Below are positions 7,286 to 15,902 of a stretch of DNA of 63,229 nucleotides, piece by piece. The position numbers were made by a program, and so were the translations under genes. Source of the DNA: Lachnospiraceae bacterium (GTDB lineage Bacteria; Bacillota; Clostridia; Lachnospirales; Anaerotignaceae); assembly GCA_003543235.1 (NCBI GenBank), contig DPJA01000003.1:1-63229 (forward strand). The letters run 5' to 3'. Below the pieces are notes generated by a model. The model saw only the letters and a program-made list of their open reading frames with translations. It was not told the DNA's origin and did not search any database. The first letter of the stretch is position 1; each line of letters opens with the position of its first letter.

Positions 7286-9106
7286 ATGATTAAAAACATT
7301 AAAATTGGAAAGAAACTTATTATTTCATTCATAATTGTAGCAATAATTTCCAACATAGCAACGGTAGTATCATCAATAGCAATAAGTAAAATTAATAGGG
7401 ATGCAGAAATGGCTTTAAATAATTATGGTTTTGCATCAGGGAGTATTGCGTCGGCATTGGTAACAGTTGCTGATTCACGTCGTGCAGTTCGTGACGCTGT
7501 AAGCTTTGATGAGAAAACAAAACGCAATGACGCAAAGAAGGAACTATATGATGTAATAGTACCTAAGTATGAAAAATATTTTGCTGAGGTTGAAGGAACT
7601 ATTAATAGCGAAGATGAACAAAAAATGTATGACCAGATAAAGAATAAAGTTAGTATATACGATAGTATACGAGATGAATTTGTAACGGCGGGCGAAAATG
7701 CAAATGATGAACAGCGTGTTATTTTGACTCAAAGAATGACTGATGAATTGGACCCTGCATATCAAGATTTATATGATGAATTTCTTAATTTACTTAATCT
7801 GAAAAAAACTGAGGGCCATGATTTAACGGAAAAGCTTGAGTCACTTGGTCAAAAAGCTTTGGTTTTAAGCATCGGAATGGGCTTTTTATCTATAGCTTTA
7901 GCGGTTATTCTTGGCATGTTTATTGCACGTTCTATTGCAAAGCCTATAGGGCAATGCACGGACCGTATACAGCTTCTTGCAGAAGGCGATTTGCATTCGC
8001 CAATACCAGAGATAACATCAAAAGATGAGGTTGGAATACTTGCAGATGCAACTACGAAAATTGTAGAAACGCTTAAAGCTGTTATTAATGAAACAGACAG
8101 AGGGTTAGGGGCTCTTGCGGCGGGAGATTTAACACCAGAATCCGATATGGTATACCCAGGCGAATTAGCACAGCTTAAGGTGTCTATGGAACGAATTTTT
8201 ATGAACCTTAACGCAACAATGGGTCAGATAAACCAATCAGCAGATCAGGTTTCTAGCGGTTCAGGTCAAGTGTCGGCGGCAGCACAGGCACTTAGCCAGG
8301 GAGCTACCGAGCAAGCATCTTCTGTTGAAGAGCTTTCGGCAACAATTAACGATATTTCTAACAACATTAAGCAAAATGCTGACAATGCAATTCAAGCAAA
8401 TGGACTTGCTAGTCATGCTGGTGAGGCATTGCAGTTTGGGTCACGTCAGGTGGCGGACATGGTAAATGCAATGACTGAAATTTACGAAACAACAGGGCGA
8501 ATTGGAAAAATTATTAAAACTATTGATGATATTGCTTTCCAAACAAATATTCTTGCCCTTAACGCAGCGGTTGAGGCGGCAAGAGCGGGCGAAGCAGGCA
8601 AAGGCTTTGCTGTTGTAGCCGATGAGGTTAGAAACCTTGCACAAAAAAGTGCAGAGGCAGCGAAAGATACAACGGAGCTTATTGAAAATACGGTGAATGC
8701 AGTTGATAACGGAAGAAAAATTGCAGATGGAACAGCCCAATCAATAGCCCTTGCCGTTGAAAAAGCTCAAGAGGTAGTGGAAAAATTAGATAATATTACC
8801 AATGCTTCAGTTGAACAGTCAGATGCAATTGCTCAGGTTACCCAAGGTGTAGAACAGATTTCTGCTGTTGTACAAACCAATTCTGCTACAGCGGAAGAGA
8901 GTGCTGCATCTAGCGAGGAGCTTAGTGGACAAGCACAGTTGATGAAGGACTTGGTTGGAAAATTTAAGATTAAAGGCATGGAAAGAAAAGTTTATGAAGT
9001 ACATAATGAATACAATGAATACAATGATTTTTCAGCAGATAATAACTCATCCCATAATGACACAGCATATAATGACTTCACAGATATGTCGGGTGATAAA
9101 TATTAA
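7286..9106 (+). CDS. Methyl-accepting chemotaxis protein
   Basis: This 606-residue transmembrane receptor feeds signals to CheW/CheA. TM1 is about residues 11-33 and an extracellular four-helix-bundle-like domain (MADSRRAVRDA motif area) runs to about 190. TM2 is about 192-213, followed by HAMP (ARSIAKPIGQ onward) and the long cytoplasmic coiled coil. The hairpin tip shows IDDIAFQTNILALNAAVEAA and AGEAGKGFAVVADEVRNLA, the contacts for CheA and CheW. The C-terminal tail from about residue 575 is Asn/Tyr/Asp-rich (VHNEYNEYNDF) and ends without an enterobacterial NWETF-type CheR docking peptide. It sits just before the flagellar operon but is separated by a terminator, so it is transcribed alone. 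The ligand is unknown. Confidence 0.95.
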   Translation: MIKNIKIGKKLIISFIIVAIISNIATVVSSIAISKINRDAEMALNNYGFASGSIASALVTVADSRRAVRDAVSFDEKTKRNDAKKELYDVIVPKYEKYFAEVEGTINSEDEQKMYDQIKNKVSIYDSIRDEFVTAGENANDEQRVILTQRMTDELDPAYQDLYDEFLNLLNLKKTEGHDLTEKLESLGQKALVLSIGMGFLSIALAVILGMFIARSIAKPIGQCTDRIQLLAEGDLHSPIPEITSKDEVGILADATTKIVETLKAVINETDRGLGALAAGDLTPESDMVYPGELAQLKVSMERIFMNLNATMGQINQSADQVSSGSGQVSAAAQALSQGATEQASSVEELSATINDISNNIKQNADNAIQANGLASHAGEALQFGSRQVADMVNAMTEIYETTGRIGKIIKTIDDIAFQTNILALNAAVEAARAGEAGKGFAVVADEVRNLAQKSAEAAKDTTELIENTVNAVDNGRKIADGTAQSIALAVEKAQEVVEKLDNITNASVEQSDAIAQVTQGVEQISAVVQTNSATAEESAASSEELSGQAQLMKDLVGKFKIKGMERKVYEVHNEYNEYNDFSADNNSSHNDTAYNDFTDMSGDKY

Positions 9107-9188
9107 TAGTAGCCTAATTTAAGAGTTAATAAGAAAAGAAATTAAAGCTTAAGTAGAATAATAAAACATACAAAAATATATAAAACTT

Positions 9189-9222
9189 TGTGAGGTTGAA
9201 CTTTTGACCTCACATTTTTTAT
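9189..9222 (+). terminator. Rho-independent terminator after the chemoreceptor gene
   Basis: The stem TGTGAGGT (9189-9196) pairs with ACCTCACA (9207-9214) and is followed by six T. Confidence 0.85.
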
Positions 9223-9553
9223 AAATGTGTGAAAAAAATTAATATAATGTGTGGTTTATCTTGCTTTTGTTCATTAAAATAAAATGTAAAAAAACGGTTA
9301 AACAAAGCGACATTTTGTTGAAATATAATGGAAATTATGTTAATATCTAGTTTGGTTAGGTGACTTTTGTTTGTTTTGCAAATTCCAAATATTTTGTGCT
9401 CAGAGCTTATAGGGATGGTAGGAATACAACCTTGTATAATATGCAGTCAAGCTGTATTCCTTAAATAAAAAACTGTGCATAAATAAACCAACAAAAGTAT
9501 CTTTTTATCTAAACCAAATAAGAGAATTTACAAACTAATAAGGAGGTGAATGT
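9223..9553 (+). promoter_or_regulatory. Leader/promoter region of the fliK-to-cheV operon
   Basis: About 330 bases without a gene. A TATAAT lies at 9324-9329 but has no convincing -35 at 16-18 bases, so the promoter is uncertain. Downstream, a candidate folded leader spans 9363-9498. Its outer arms are ACTTTTGTT (9363-9371) and AACAAAAGT (9490-9498). Inside is a 9-bp hairpin AGGAATACA (9420-9428)/TGTATTCCT (9453-9461) with a further TTG/CAA pairing. No T-run follows the hairpin, so it is not a plain terminator. The binding site AAGGAGGTG precedes fliK. Confidence 0.45.
9376..9395 (+). repeat. 20-bp inverted-repeat arm A (partner at 12757-12776)
   Basis: These 20 bases are the exact reverse complement of 12757-12776. 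After two mismatches the match extends by six more bases (CAAACA in the partner's orientation). The two arms flank fliK, flgD, the TIGR02530-type gene and flgE. Confidence 0.8.
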
Positions 9554-10810
9554 ATGGGTATAAATACAGTTTCTTCGGAAAGCAATTTAGCCGATAGTAA
9601 GTATACTGAGGCTATGAAAAAAAATAAGAATGACACCTTCAAGTCGTTAATAGATATTGCGGCAAAAAACCAAAGCGATGAAAATATTGAAAGAACCGTG
9701 GATAACAAAACTGACAATAGAACAGAGCCAAAAGCTGATGCCCAATCGAAATCAGAAACTACTGAAAAAACTGATGTCAAGGCAAAAACGCAGGCTACAG
9801 ATAAAGACGACGGCGACAAAAAAGATGAAGCCTTTGAAAACGAAAAAACCAATTATATGGAGCAAGCCTATTTGGCAAGAAATGCAGTTGATATGGTTGT
9901 AGTTGAAATTGAACCAGTTCAGGCGGTTGTTTCAACAGCAGCAGTTGATGTTGCAGTGGTTACGCCACAGGTAGAAAAGGCTGTGCTAAATCCAATTGGT
10001 CAAGAAACGTCAGTTGAAAAAGGGGCTGAGGTTTTAGTTGAAGAAGTGCTGGATAATACAAAAAGCTTAAAAACACCCACAAAAATAGGTGCTCCAATAG
10101 GTGTTCCAGAAGATGTAAAGGAAACATTTAAGTTGGAAGATTCAAAGCCTAATATTGTGGTTTCCGAAGAAAAGGTTAATGAAACGCAGGTTAACATAGC
10201 AAATCCTCAAAATAAAACGCAAACCAAGGATTATGCTTTAACGCAAGAGGCAGCTTCCCCAGTATCAGTTGAAAGCGAAAAAAGCGATGTAAAAAAGAAT
10301 AATCTTGAAATCAATGCCGAGGCACAAATCAGTGTTCCACAGGAAAAAGACGTTATTGTTATTAAAGTTGGAGATGCTGTAACGCCATCTACAGGCAAAG
10401 ACCTGGCGGAAAAGCTAGGCAACCAGATAGTTGTTAAGTTGGACAGCGGTAAAAACGAGTTTAATGCAGTTTTAAACCCTGAGGGCATGGGCGAAATCCA
10501 TGTTAAGCTTTCTATGGATAGCGGAAAAGTTTTGGTTTCCATGACGTGCAGTAACGAATCTACAAAGACTTTGCTGGAAAATAATATGTCTAGCCTTGTA
10601 AAAATAGTTGAGGGCAGAATGGGTCAGCAAACAATTGTTAATGTTTACAATGAAAAAAGCAGTGGTCAGGAAAACTTTGATGGACAGGGCAATAAAGGTC
10701 AATATCAAGGTGATACACAGCATAACCAGAGGGATAACGACCAAACAGAAATAGACTTTATACAAAAATTAAGACTTGGCATACAGGGTATGGAAAGTGA
10801 AGAGGTGTAA
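9554..10810 (+). CDS. fliK: Flagellar hook-length control protein
   Basis: FliK is exported during hook assembly, measures hook length and switches the export gate (through FlhB) from hook to filament substrates. This 418-residue protein has a long, low-complexity N-terminal region rich in Lys, Glu, Thr and Gln (residues 1-270). The conserved Flg_hook domain follows at about 285-375, with LGNQIVVKLD, NEFNAVLNPEGMGEIHVKL, GKVLVSMTCSN and ESTKTLLENNMSSL. Only this C-domain is recognisable, as usual for FliK. It starts at ATG after AAGGAGGTG and opens the long operon; flgD follows 3 bases after its stop. In many relatives fliK follows fliJ, but here fliJ is at 60 kb. Confidence 0.88.
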   Translation: MGINTVSSESNLADSKYTEAMKKNKNDTFKSLIDIAAKNQSDENIERTVDNKTDNRTEPKADAQSKSETTEKTDVKAKTQATDKDDGDKKDEAFENEKTNYMEQAYLARNAVDMVVVEIEPVQAVVSTAAVDVAVVTPQVEKAVLNPIGQETSVEKGAEVLVEEVLDNTKSLKTPTKIGAPIGVPEDVKETFKLEDSKPNIVVSEEKVNETQVNIANPQNKTQTKDYALTQEAASPVSVESEKSDVKKNNLEINAEAQISVPQEKDVIVIKVGDAVTPSTGKDLAEKLGNQIVVKLDSGKNEFNAVLNPEGMGEIHVKLSMDSGKVLVSMTCSNESTKTLLENNMSSLVKIVEGRMGQQTIVNVYNEKSSGQENFDGQGNKGQYQGDTQHNQRDNDQTEIDFIQKLRLGIQGMESEEV

Positions 10811-10813
10811 AAA

Positions 10814-11248
10814 TTGAGTGACATTATGACAAATATAAACACAAGCACTTTGTCAACACAATCTATGTCAAAAAACTCATCAGCAAGTAGTTCGTTAACT
10901 ACGGATGACTTTTATCAGCTTATGGTTGCACAGTTTAAAAATCAGGACCCTACAAACCCAACAGATTCAGGGGACTATTTAAACCAGATGATACAGATGG
11001 CAGTTATTGAGGCTATTGACACAATTAATACAACATCAATTACTTCATATGCAGCTTCACTTGTTGGCAAAGAAGTAACCGTTGCCGAAAGTGACAGCAA
11101 AGGTAACATTAGCGAGGTTGCTGGGGTTGTGACTGCAACAGGCACGTATTCTGGTGAGCAAATAATTATTATAGATGGAAAAAGTTATAAGCTTTCTCAA
11201 ATTATGGCTATAGGCAGACTTGAAAGTGCAGAAAGCAGCGGCGAATAA
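10814..11248 (+). CDS. flgD: Flagellar hook capping protein
   Basis: FlgD sits at the tip of the growing hook and guides FlgE polymerisation, then is displaced. This 144-residue protein shows the FlgD N-domain (LTTDDFYQLMVAQFKNQDP, QMAVIEAIDTIN) and a reduced C-terminal part containing ASLVGKEVTV. The length is close to the short Bacillus form rather than the 230-residue enterobacterial one. It starts at TTG 10814 after GAAGAGGTG, which overlaps the end of fliK. Confidence 0.9.
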   Translation: MSDIMTNINTSTLSTQSMSKNSSASSSLTTDDFYQLMVAQFKNQDPTNPTDSGDYLNQMIQMAVIEAIDTINTTSITSYAASLVGKEVTVAESDSKGNISEVAGVVTATGTYSGEQIIIIDGKSYKLSQIMAIGRLESAESSGE

Positions 11249-11350
11249 GACAGCCATTGAGCAATGACGGCAAGCACCTAAAATTGTTATTTTTAGGAAG
11301 AAATGTTGGTGTGAACATAACACAGGCTGTAGACAGAAAGGGGTGCTAAT

Positions 11351-11737
11351 ATGATTGATAAAGTTAGTAATGTAAAAATAAACGCATATCAGTCTAAAAA
11401 TGCGGTAAGCCCTTTAAGGACCTTTAACAGTAAACAGATAAGCTTTGAAGCGGTTTTAAACCAGCAATATGAGGAGAAAGGTAAAGAACTTCAGCTATCC
11501 AAACACGCCAAGGAACGTGTTTTAGAAAGAGGGATAGACGTTGATACACAGCTTATGACAACTCTTAACGAGGCAGCTCAAGCCGCAAGGCAGAAGGGTG
11601 CAACGAACACAGTTTTAATAGGTCAGGATGCCGCATTTGTTGTAAATATTCCCAATGGAATAATTGTTACTGCCATATCGGCAGAGGAACTGAAAAATAA
11701 TGTATTTACAAATATTGATAGTGCTGTTTTAATTTAG
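11351..11737 (+). CDS. Flagellar operon protein of TIGR02530 type
   Basis: This 128-residue cytoplasmic protein belongs to a family that lies between flgD and flgE in many Gram-positive flagellar operons. It carries the typical LSKHAKERVLERGIDV stretch (about residues 50-65) and a C-terminal part QDAAFVVNIPNGIIVTAI. The function is not established; its place suggests a role in hook assembly or expression. It starts at ATG 11351 after GAAAGGGGTGC. Confidence in the family comes from the motif and the position together. Confidence 0.82.
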   Translation: MIDKVSNVKINAYQSKNAVSPLRTFNSKQISFEAVLNQQYEEKGKELQLSKHAKERVLERGIDVDTQLMTTLNEAAQAARQKGATNTVLIGQDAAFVVNIPNGIIVTAISAEELKNNVFTNIDSAVLI

Positions 11738-11810
11738 CTGGACCTTTTAGGAGGCTAACATAAATATCCGATTGATATTATGGGCAGCAAAAAAAAGAAG
11801 GGAGTAACTC

Positions 11811-12695
11811 ATGGTAAAATCTATGTTCTCAGGTGTTTCAGGATTACGTGCTCATCAGCAAAAAATGGACGTAATAGGTAATAATATTGCCAATGTAAAC
11901 ACAACTGGGTTTAAGGCATCAAGGGTAACTTTTACAGAATCCTTGTATCAGGCAACAGGAGCTTCAAGTGATGGTTCAGATACATATGGCGGTACAAATG
12001 GTTCTCAGGTTGGTTATGGTTCTCAGGTTGGAACTATTGATTTACAGCTTTCAACAGGTTCATATAATCCAACTAGCAGTGCAACGGACTGTATGATTGA
12101 TGGCGAAGGATTTTTTATTGTTGGTACAAAAGGCGAAGGCTTCGCTGATACAGGTGAAGAAGCAAGCACAGGAATTTCCTCCAAATTTTTATCCAGAGCA
12201 GGTAACTTCACTCTTGATGGCGATGGCTATTTGGTAGATGGACAAGGAAATGTTGTTTATGGTTACAACTACGAAGCTGGTGTTGCAGGCACAGGTACAA
12301 TCTCGCCAATAAAAGCATTTGAAGACGGTGATACTCCTTATTCATACACAGGTGTAACAATAAATTCGTCAGGTGAGGTTACTCTTACCAAGGGTGATGA
12401 AACAACCATGGTTATAGGCAAAATTGCAATAGCAAACGTGCCTAATGCAAATGCCTTGGAAAAAACATCAAACGGTTATTACAAGGCAGTTTCAAATACA
12501 GGTACTATTTTGCCTTATGCACCTGGCAGCGGCGGAACAGGAGAACTTTTGGCTTATGGTCTTGAAATGTCAAATGTTGACCTTGCACAGCAGTTTACAG
12601 ATATGATTACAACACAGAGAGGTTTTCAGGCAAATTCAAAAATTATTACTGTTACAGACACAATGCTTGAAGAACTTGTAAATCTTAAAAGATAA
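11811..12695 (+). CDS. flgE: Flagellar hook protein
   Basis: FlgE polymerises outside the cell into the universal-joint hook. This 294-residue protein has the N-terminal rod/hook signature LRAHQQKMDVIGNNIANVNTTGF, a central beta region (CMIDGEGFFIVG, SRAGNFTLDGDGYLVD) and the C-terminal coiled coil DLAQQFTDMITTQRGFQANSKIIT. It is shorter than enterobacterial FlgE (about 400) and near the Bacillus hook protein (264). Its place after flgD and before flbD, the longer central domain and the C-terminus fit hook rather than rod. It starts at ATG 11811 after AGAAGGGAG. Confidence 0.92.
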   Translation: MVKSMFSGVSGLRAHQQKMDVIGNNIANVNTTGFKASRVTFTESLYQATGASSDGSDTYGGTNGSQVGYGSQVGTIDLQLSTGSYNPTSSATDCMIDGEGFFIVGTKGEGFADTGEEASTGISSKFLSRAGNFTLDGDGYLVDGQGNVVYGYNYEAGVAGTGTISPIKAFEDGDTPYSYTGVTINSSGEVTLTKGDETTMVIGKIAIANVPNANALEKTSNGYYKAVSNTGTILPYAPGSGGTGELLAYGLEMSNVDLAQQFTDMITTQRGFQANSKIITVTDTMLEELVNLKR

Positions 12696-12756
12696 TTAAA
12701 TAAGTACAATATGTTTGTTTTTTAATTAGCTGGAAATGTCCCTAAGAAAGCTTTTT

Positions 12757-12776
12757 AAAATATTTGGAATTTGCAA
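12757..12776 (+). repeat. 20-bp inverted-repeat arm B (partner at 9376-9395)
   Basis: Lies in the 150-base gap between flgE and flbD and is the exact reverse complement of arm A. The element is bracketed by TTAGCTG direct repeats at 12726-12732 and 12789-12795; another TTAGCTGG lies at 11734-11741 in the gap before flgE. Confidence 0.8.
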
Positions 12777-12844
12777 GGCAAACAGTTTTTAGCTGAGTAA
12801 AATGGAAATATGCAATATATTCTATTTTGAGAGGAAAGATGTAT

Positions 12845-13069
12845 ATGATTAAGCTTACAAAATTAAATGGAGAAACGTTTGTTTTGAATTGCAATCAAAT
12901 TGAGGTAATAGAGTCAATTCCAGAATCTAAAATTATTTTATTGAATAAAGAGTTTTTTATTGTGAGAGAAAGTCCAGAAGAAATTATTGATAAAGTTATG
13001 CAATATTTTGCAAAGATAGATTTGTTGCACAGGCATACAGTTATCATAAAGAACGGTAACGAGTATTAA
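12845..13069 (+). CDS. flbD: FlbD family flagellar protein
   Basis: This 74-residue cytoplasmic protein starts MIKLTKLNGETFVLNCNQIEV, the hallmark of the FlbD family found between flgE and motA in Firmicutes and spirochaetes. ATG 12845 is chosen because family members begin with MI.LT.LNG. ATG 12839 and a TTG at 12827 are also in frame, and the binding site GAGAGG lies at 12829-12834. The molecular role is not settled. The 20-bp repeat arm B lies in its upstream gap. Confidence 0.9.
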   Translation: MIKLTKLNGETFVLNCNQIEVIESIPESKIILLNKEFFIVRESPEEIIDKVMQYFAKIDLLHRHTVIIKNGNEY

Positions 13070-13088
13070 TTGATTTTGGAGGCGTTAT

Positions 13089-13886
13089 ATGGATTTAACA
13101 ACAATTGCAGGCATAGGTGGCGGTTTGGTTCTGATTGTAGTCGGAATTGGACTAAGCAGTATTGGAAACTTTATTGATATACCAAGTGTTTTTATTGTAT
13201 TGGGGGGTACTGTGGCAGGGCTTGTTGCCAGCTATCCTGTTCGTGTTTTAAAGCTTGTACCTAGGGCTTTTGCAAACACAGTTAAGACAAAAAACTATAA
13301 TGTTATGGCAAGTATTGAACAATTGCAGGAAATGGCAATTATTGCACGTAAAAATGGTTTGTTGGCATTGGAAGATAAAGCTAACGAGGCAGAAGACCCA
13401 TTTTTTAGGCAGGGGCTTATGCTTATTGTAGATGCAACAGCACCTGAAAAGGTAAGGGAGCTTATGAACACCGACCTTGAAAATATTCAGGATAGACACG
13501 GTGAAATAGTTGAGTTTTTTGAAAAGGCAGCGGCATATGCACCAGGCTTTGGTTTGGTTGGGACATTGATAGGCTTAATTAATATGCTTAAGTCTATGGG
13601 TGCCGATGGTGGTGGCTCTGATGCCCTTGCAGCCAATATGGGCGTTGCTATGATTACTACGTTCTATGGCTCAATTTTTTGTAACTTAATATTTTTACCT
13701 ATTGCAAAAAAATTGGCAGTAAGAAATGAAGAAGAGGCACTTTGCAAAAGAGTTATTATTGAGGGTATTCTTTCCATACAGGCTGGCGAAAACCCTACTT
13801 TTTTGAGAGAAAAACTTATAACTTTTCTTCCTCAGTATGCACGTAATGCTGAAGGGAAAGGTAAAAAAGGCAGCGGTGACGAATAG
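13089..13886 (+). CDS. motA: Flagellar motor stator protein MotA
   Basis: MotA and MotB form the proton- or sodium-driven stator that turns the rotor. This 265-residue protein has four membrane segments (about 3-22, 32-50, 148-168 and 183-203) and a cytoplasmic loop that contacts FliG. ASYPVRVLKLVPRAF and AAAYAPGFGLVGTLIGLINML, with the conserved Pro near the ion path, are typical. It starts at ATG after TTTGGAGGCG. motB follows 27 bases later. Confidence 0.96.
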   Translation: MDLTTIAGIGGGLVLIVVGIGLSSIGNFIDIPSVFIVLGGTVAGLVASYPVRVLKLVPRAFANTVKTKNYNVMASIEQLQEMAIIARKNGLLALEDKANEAEDPFFRQGLMLIVDATAPEKVRELMNTDLENIQDRHGEIVEFFEKAAAYAPGFGLVGTLIGLINMLKSMGADGGGSDALAANMGVAMITTFYGSIFCNLIFLPIAKKLAVRNEEEALCKRVIIEGILSIQAGENPTFLREKLITFLPQYARNAEGKGKKGSGDE

Positions 13887-13913
13887 TACTTTGTATGAAA
13901 GCAGGGTGATATT

Positions 13914-14651
13914 ATGGCAAGAAAAAAAAGTTCAGGCGGCGCAAATGACTGGATGACCACTTACAGTGATTTGGTTACATTATTATTCTGTTTCTTTGTG
14001 TTGCTTTATTCTATGTCCTCTGTAGACGCTGGCAAATGGAAGATACTTGTTAAAAGCTTTAACCCTGATGCCAATCAAGAAATTCAAGAGATAAAGACAG
14101 CTCCTGGAGATGGCGGTACAACCGATGAGCAGGAGGAATTTGAGGAATTATATGCACAGCTTTTTGAGTATGTTGAACTTGAGGGTCTTGGTGATGACGT
14201 AGAAGTTACCGAGGGTGATGGATACACCTTTATAACTTTTAGAAACAATGTCTTTTTTGATGGGGATAGCTATATCTTAAAACAAGAAGGCAAGGTTATA
14301 TTGGACAAACTGTGCGAAATTATTAGCGGTGTCAGTTCATCGGTGCAGGAGATACAGGTGCTTGGGCATACGTCACAAGCAAGCCCTACAGAGCCTAATG
14401 AGATTAGCAGCGACAGATTTTTATCATCAAACAGGGCTACAGAGGTTTTAGTTTATATGCAGAAAAAAAATATAATGGACCCATACAAAATGGTTTCTAG
14501 TGGGTTTGGTCAGTTTAGACCTATAAGTAGTTTTGATACAACAGAAAGCAGAGCAAAAAATAGACGTGTGGAAATTATCATTACCAAAAATGATGGAATT
14601 TCTGGAACCCTTGATAAATACTATGAAGAGGTTTATGGAACTGAAAATTAA
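13914..14651 (+). CDS. motB: Flagellar motor stator protein MotB
   Basis: This 245-residue partner of MotA has one N-terminal membrane helix (about 17-38) containing the ion-binding Asp19 in TYSDLVTLLFCFFVLLYSM. A linker and a C-terminal OmpA-like peptidoglycan-binding domain follow (IQVLGHTSQAS, SSNRATEVLVYM, SRAKNRRVEIIITK). The plug and linker region (40-95) is Glu/Asp-rich. It lies directly after motA. No fliL follows before fliM, although 226 bases are available. Confidence 0.95.
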   Translation: MARKKSSGGANDWMTTYSDLVTLLFCFFVLLYSMSSVDAGKWKILVKSFNPDANQEIQEIKTAPGDGGTTDEQEEFEELYAQLFEYVELEGLGDDVEVTEGDGYTFITFRNNVFFDGDSYILKQEGKVILDKLCEIISGVSSSVQEIQVLGHTSQASPTEPNEISSDRFLSSNRATEVLVYMQKKNIMDPYKMVSSGFGQFRPISSFDTTESRAKNRRVEIIITKNDGISGTLDKYYEEVYGTEN

Positions 14652-14877
14652 AATAATGATATAAGTACAACGTTGGATGTAACATTAGCCAAAATTGGAA
14701 AATATAACAAGAGAAAATATTCAAAATTTACAATGTTTTTACACACAAATTGGTGATTATATGTTATTATTACAAGAAAACCGAAAATAATACAAAATAT
14801 TTTAATAACATCTTAAAATCAGGGTTATGGGTTACCTTAATAATCTAAATAAATGATGCGGGAAGGTAAAACTATAC
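14652..14877. other. motB-fliM gap, no fliL found
   Basis: These 226 AT-rich bases contain no ORF of fliL size. TTTACA (14738-14743), 18 bases, then TGTTAT (14762-14767) is a weak candidate internal promoter. No terminator was seen. Confidence 0.4.
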
Positions 14878-15876
14878 ATGGCAGAAGTATTAAGTCAAAG
14901 TCAGATAGATGCACTGCTTGCATCAGTTGTGGCTGGAGGTGGTGTTGAGCAAGCACAGCCTGAAAATGAAGAGAAAAAATATCGTAATTACGATTTTTAT
15001 AGCCCTAAAAAATTTACAAAAGATAAACTTAATATTTTAAAGACTTCGTATGAAAGCTACTCAAGAATGGCTTCTTCCAGAATAAACAGTCTTTTGCGTA
15101 TTACAAGTGAGGTTGAGCTGGCAACAGTTGAAGAGGAGCGATACTATGAGTTTAGCAACGCTCTTACAGATACAGACACACTTACAGTTATTAATGCAAA
15201 AATTCCCGAAAATGACGAGGTCACACCTATTTATATGCACATTTCGGCACCAATAATGCTGAATATGATTGACCGTATGCTTGGTGGAACTGGTGAAGAT
15301 AATAAAGATTCTTATTCGGGCTATTCATATACAGATATTGAACTTTCGTTATATGAAAACATTGTCAACTATCTGGTTGAAATAATGGGCGATGCTTGGT
15401 CCAATTACTTAAAGGTGGATTTTGAAGTTAATAAATTTGAAACCTCCAGTGGGCTTTTGCAGGAAATACGAATGGATGAAATTGTTGTCATTGTTGTTTT
15501 AGAAATAGAAATTAGCGGCAGCACTGGCATGATGAACATTTGCATTCCCGCCACGTTGTTATCCAGTATGTTTGCAATAGTAGAAAGCAAAAAAGTGCAA
15601 TACGGAAAATTGATTGGAAATGAAGATAAAACGGAACAGCAGATTTCTGAATTTATCAAAGCTTCAACATTGGACGTTACCGCAAAAATTGGAGATGCGT
15701 CTTTATCTTTAAGAGAAGTTTATAATTTAAGAGAAGGCGACATTATCAATATGAGTGTGCCAAAAAACTCTGATGTAGATATTTTTGTAGATGAGAATGT
15801 CTGGTTTAAGGGTAGGCTAGGAGTGCATAACAAAAACGTTGCTGTAAGGATTAGCGATGTTTGCAAAAAAGTATAA
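14878..15876 (+). CDS. fliM: Flagellar motor switch protein FliM
   Basis: FliM forms the C-ring with FliG and FliY and binds phosphorylated CheY. This 332-residue protein has the N-terminal CheY-binding peptide VLSQSQIDALLAS (residues 4-16), the middle CheC-like domain (ISAPIMLNMIDRMLGG, SLYENIVNYLVEIMGDAW) and the C-terminal SpoA domain (VTAKIGDASLSLREVYNLREGD). All parts are present at normal length. It starts at ATG 14878 after GGGAAGG. fliY follows by 26 bases. Confidence 0.96.
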   Translation: MAEVLSQSQIDALLASVVAGGGVEQAQPENEEKKYRNYDFYSPKKFTKDKLNILKTSYESYSRMASSRINSLLRITSEVELATVEEERYYEFSNALTDTDTLTVINAKIPENDEVTPIYMHISAPIMLNMIDRMLGGTGEDNKDSYSGYSYTDIELSLYENIVNYLVEIMGDAWSNYLKVDFEVNKFETSSGLLQEIRMDEIVVIVVLEIEISGSTGMMNICIPATLLSSMFAIVESKKVQYGKLIGNEDKTEQQISEFIKASTLDVTAKIGDASLSLREVYNLREGDIINMSVPKNSDVDIFVDENVWFKGRLGVHNKNVAVRISDVCKKV

Positions 15877-15902
15877 GTATCATGAAGGGAAGAACTTAAT
15901 TT

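Noticed and set aside
9324..9329. TATAAT as the fliK operon promoter
   Set aside because: No acceptable -35 lies at 16-18 bases, so I do not list it as a separate promoter.
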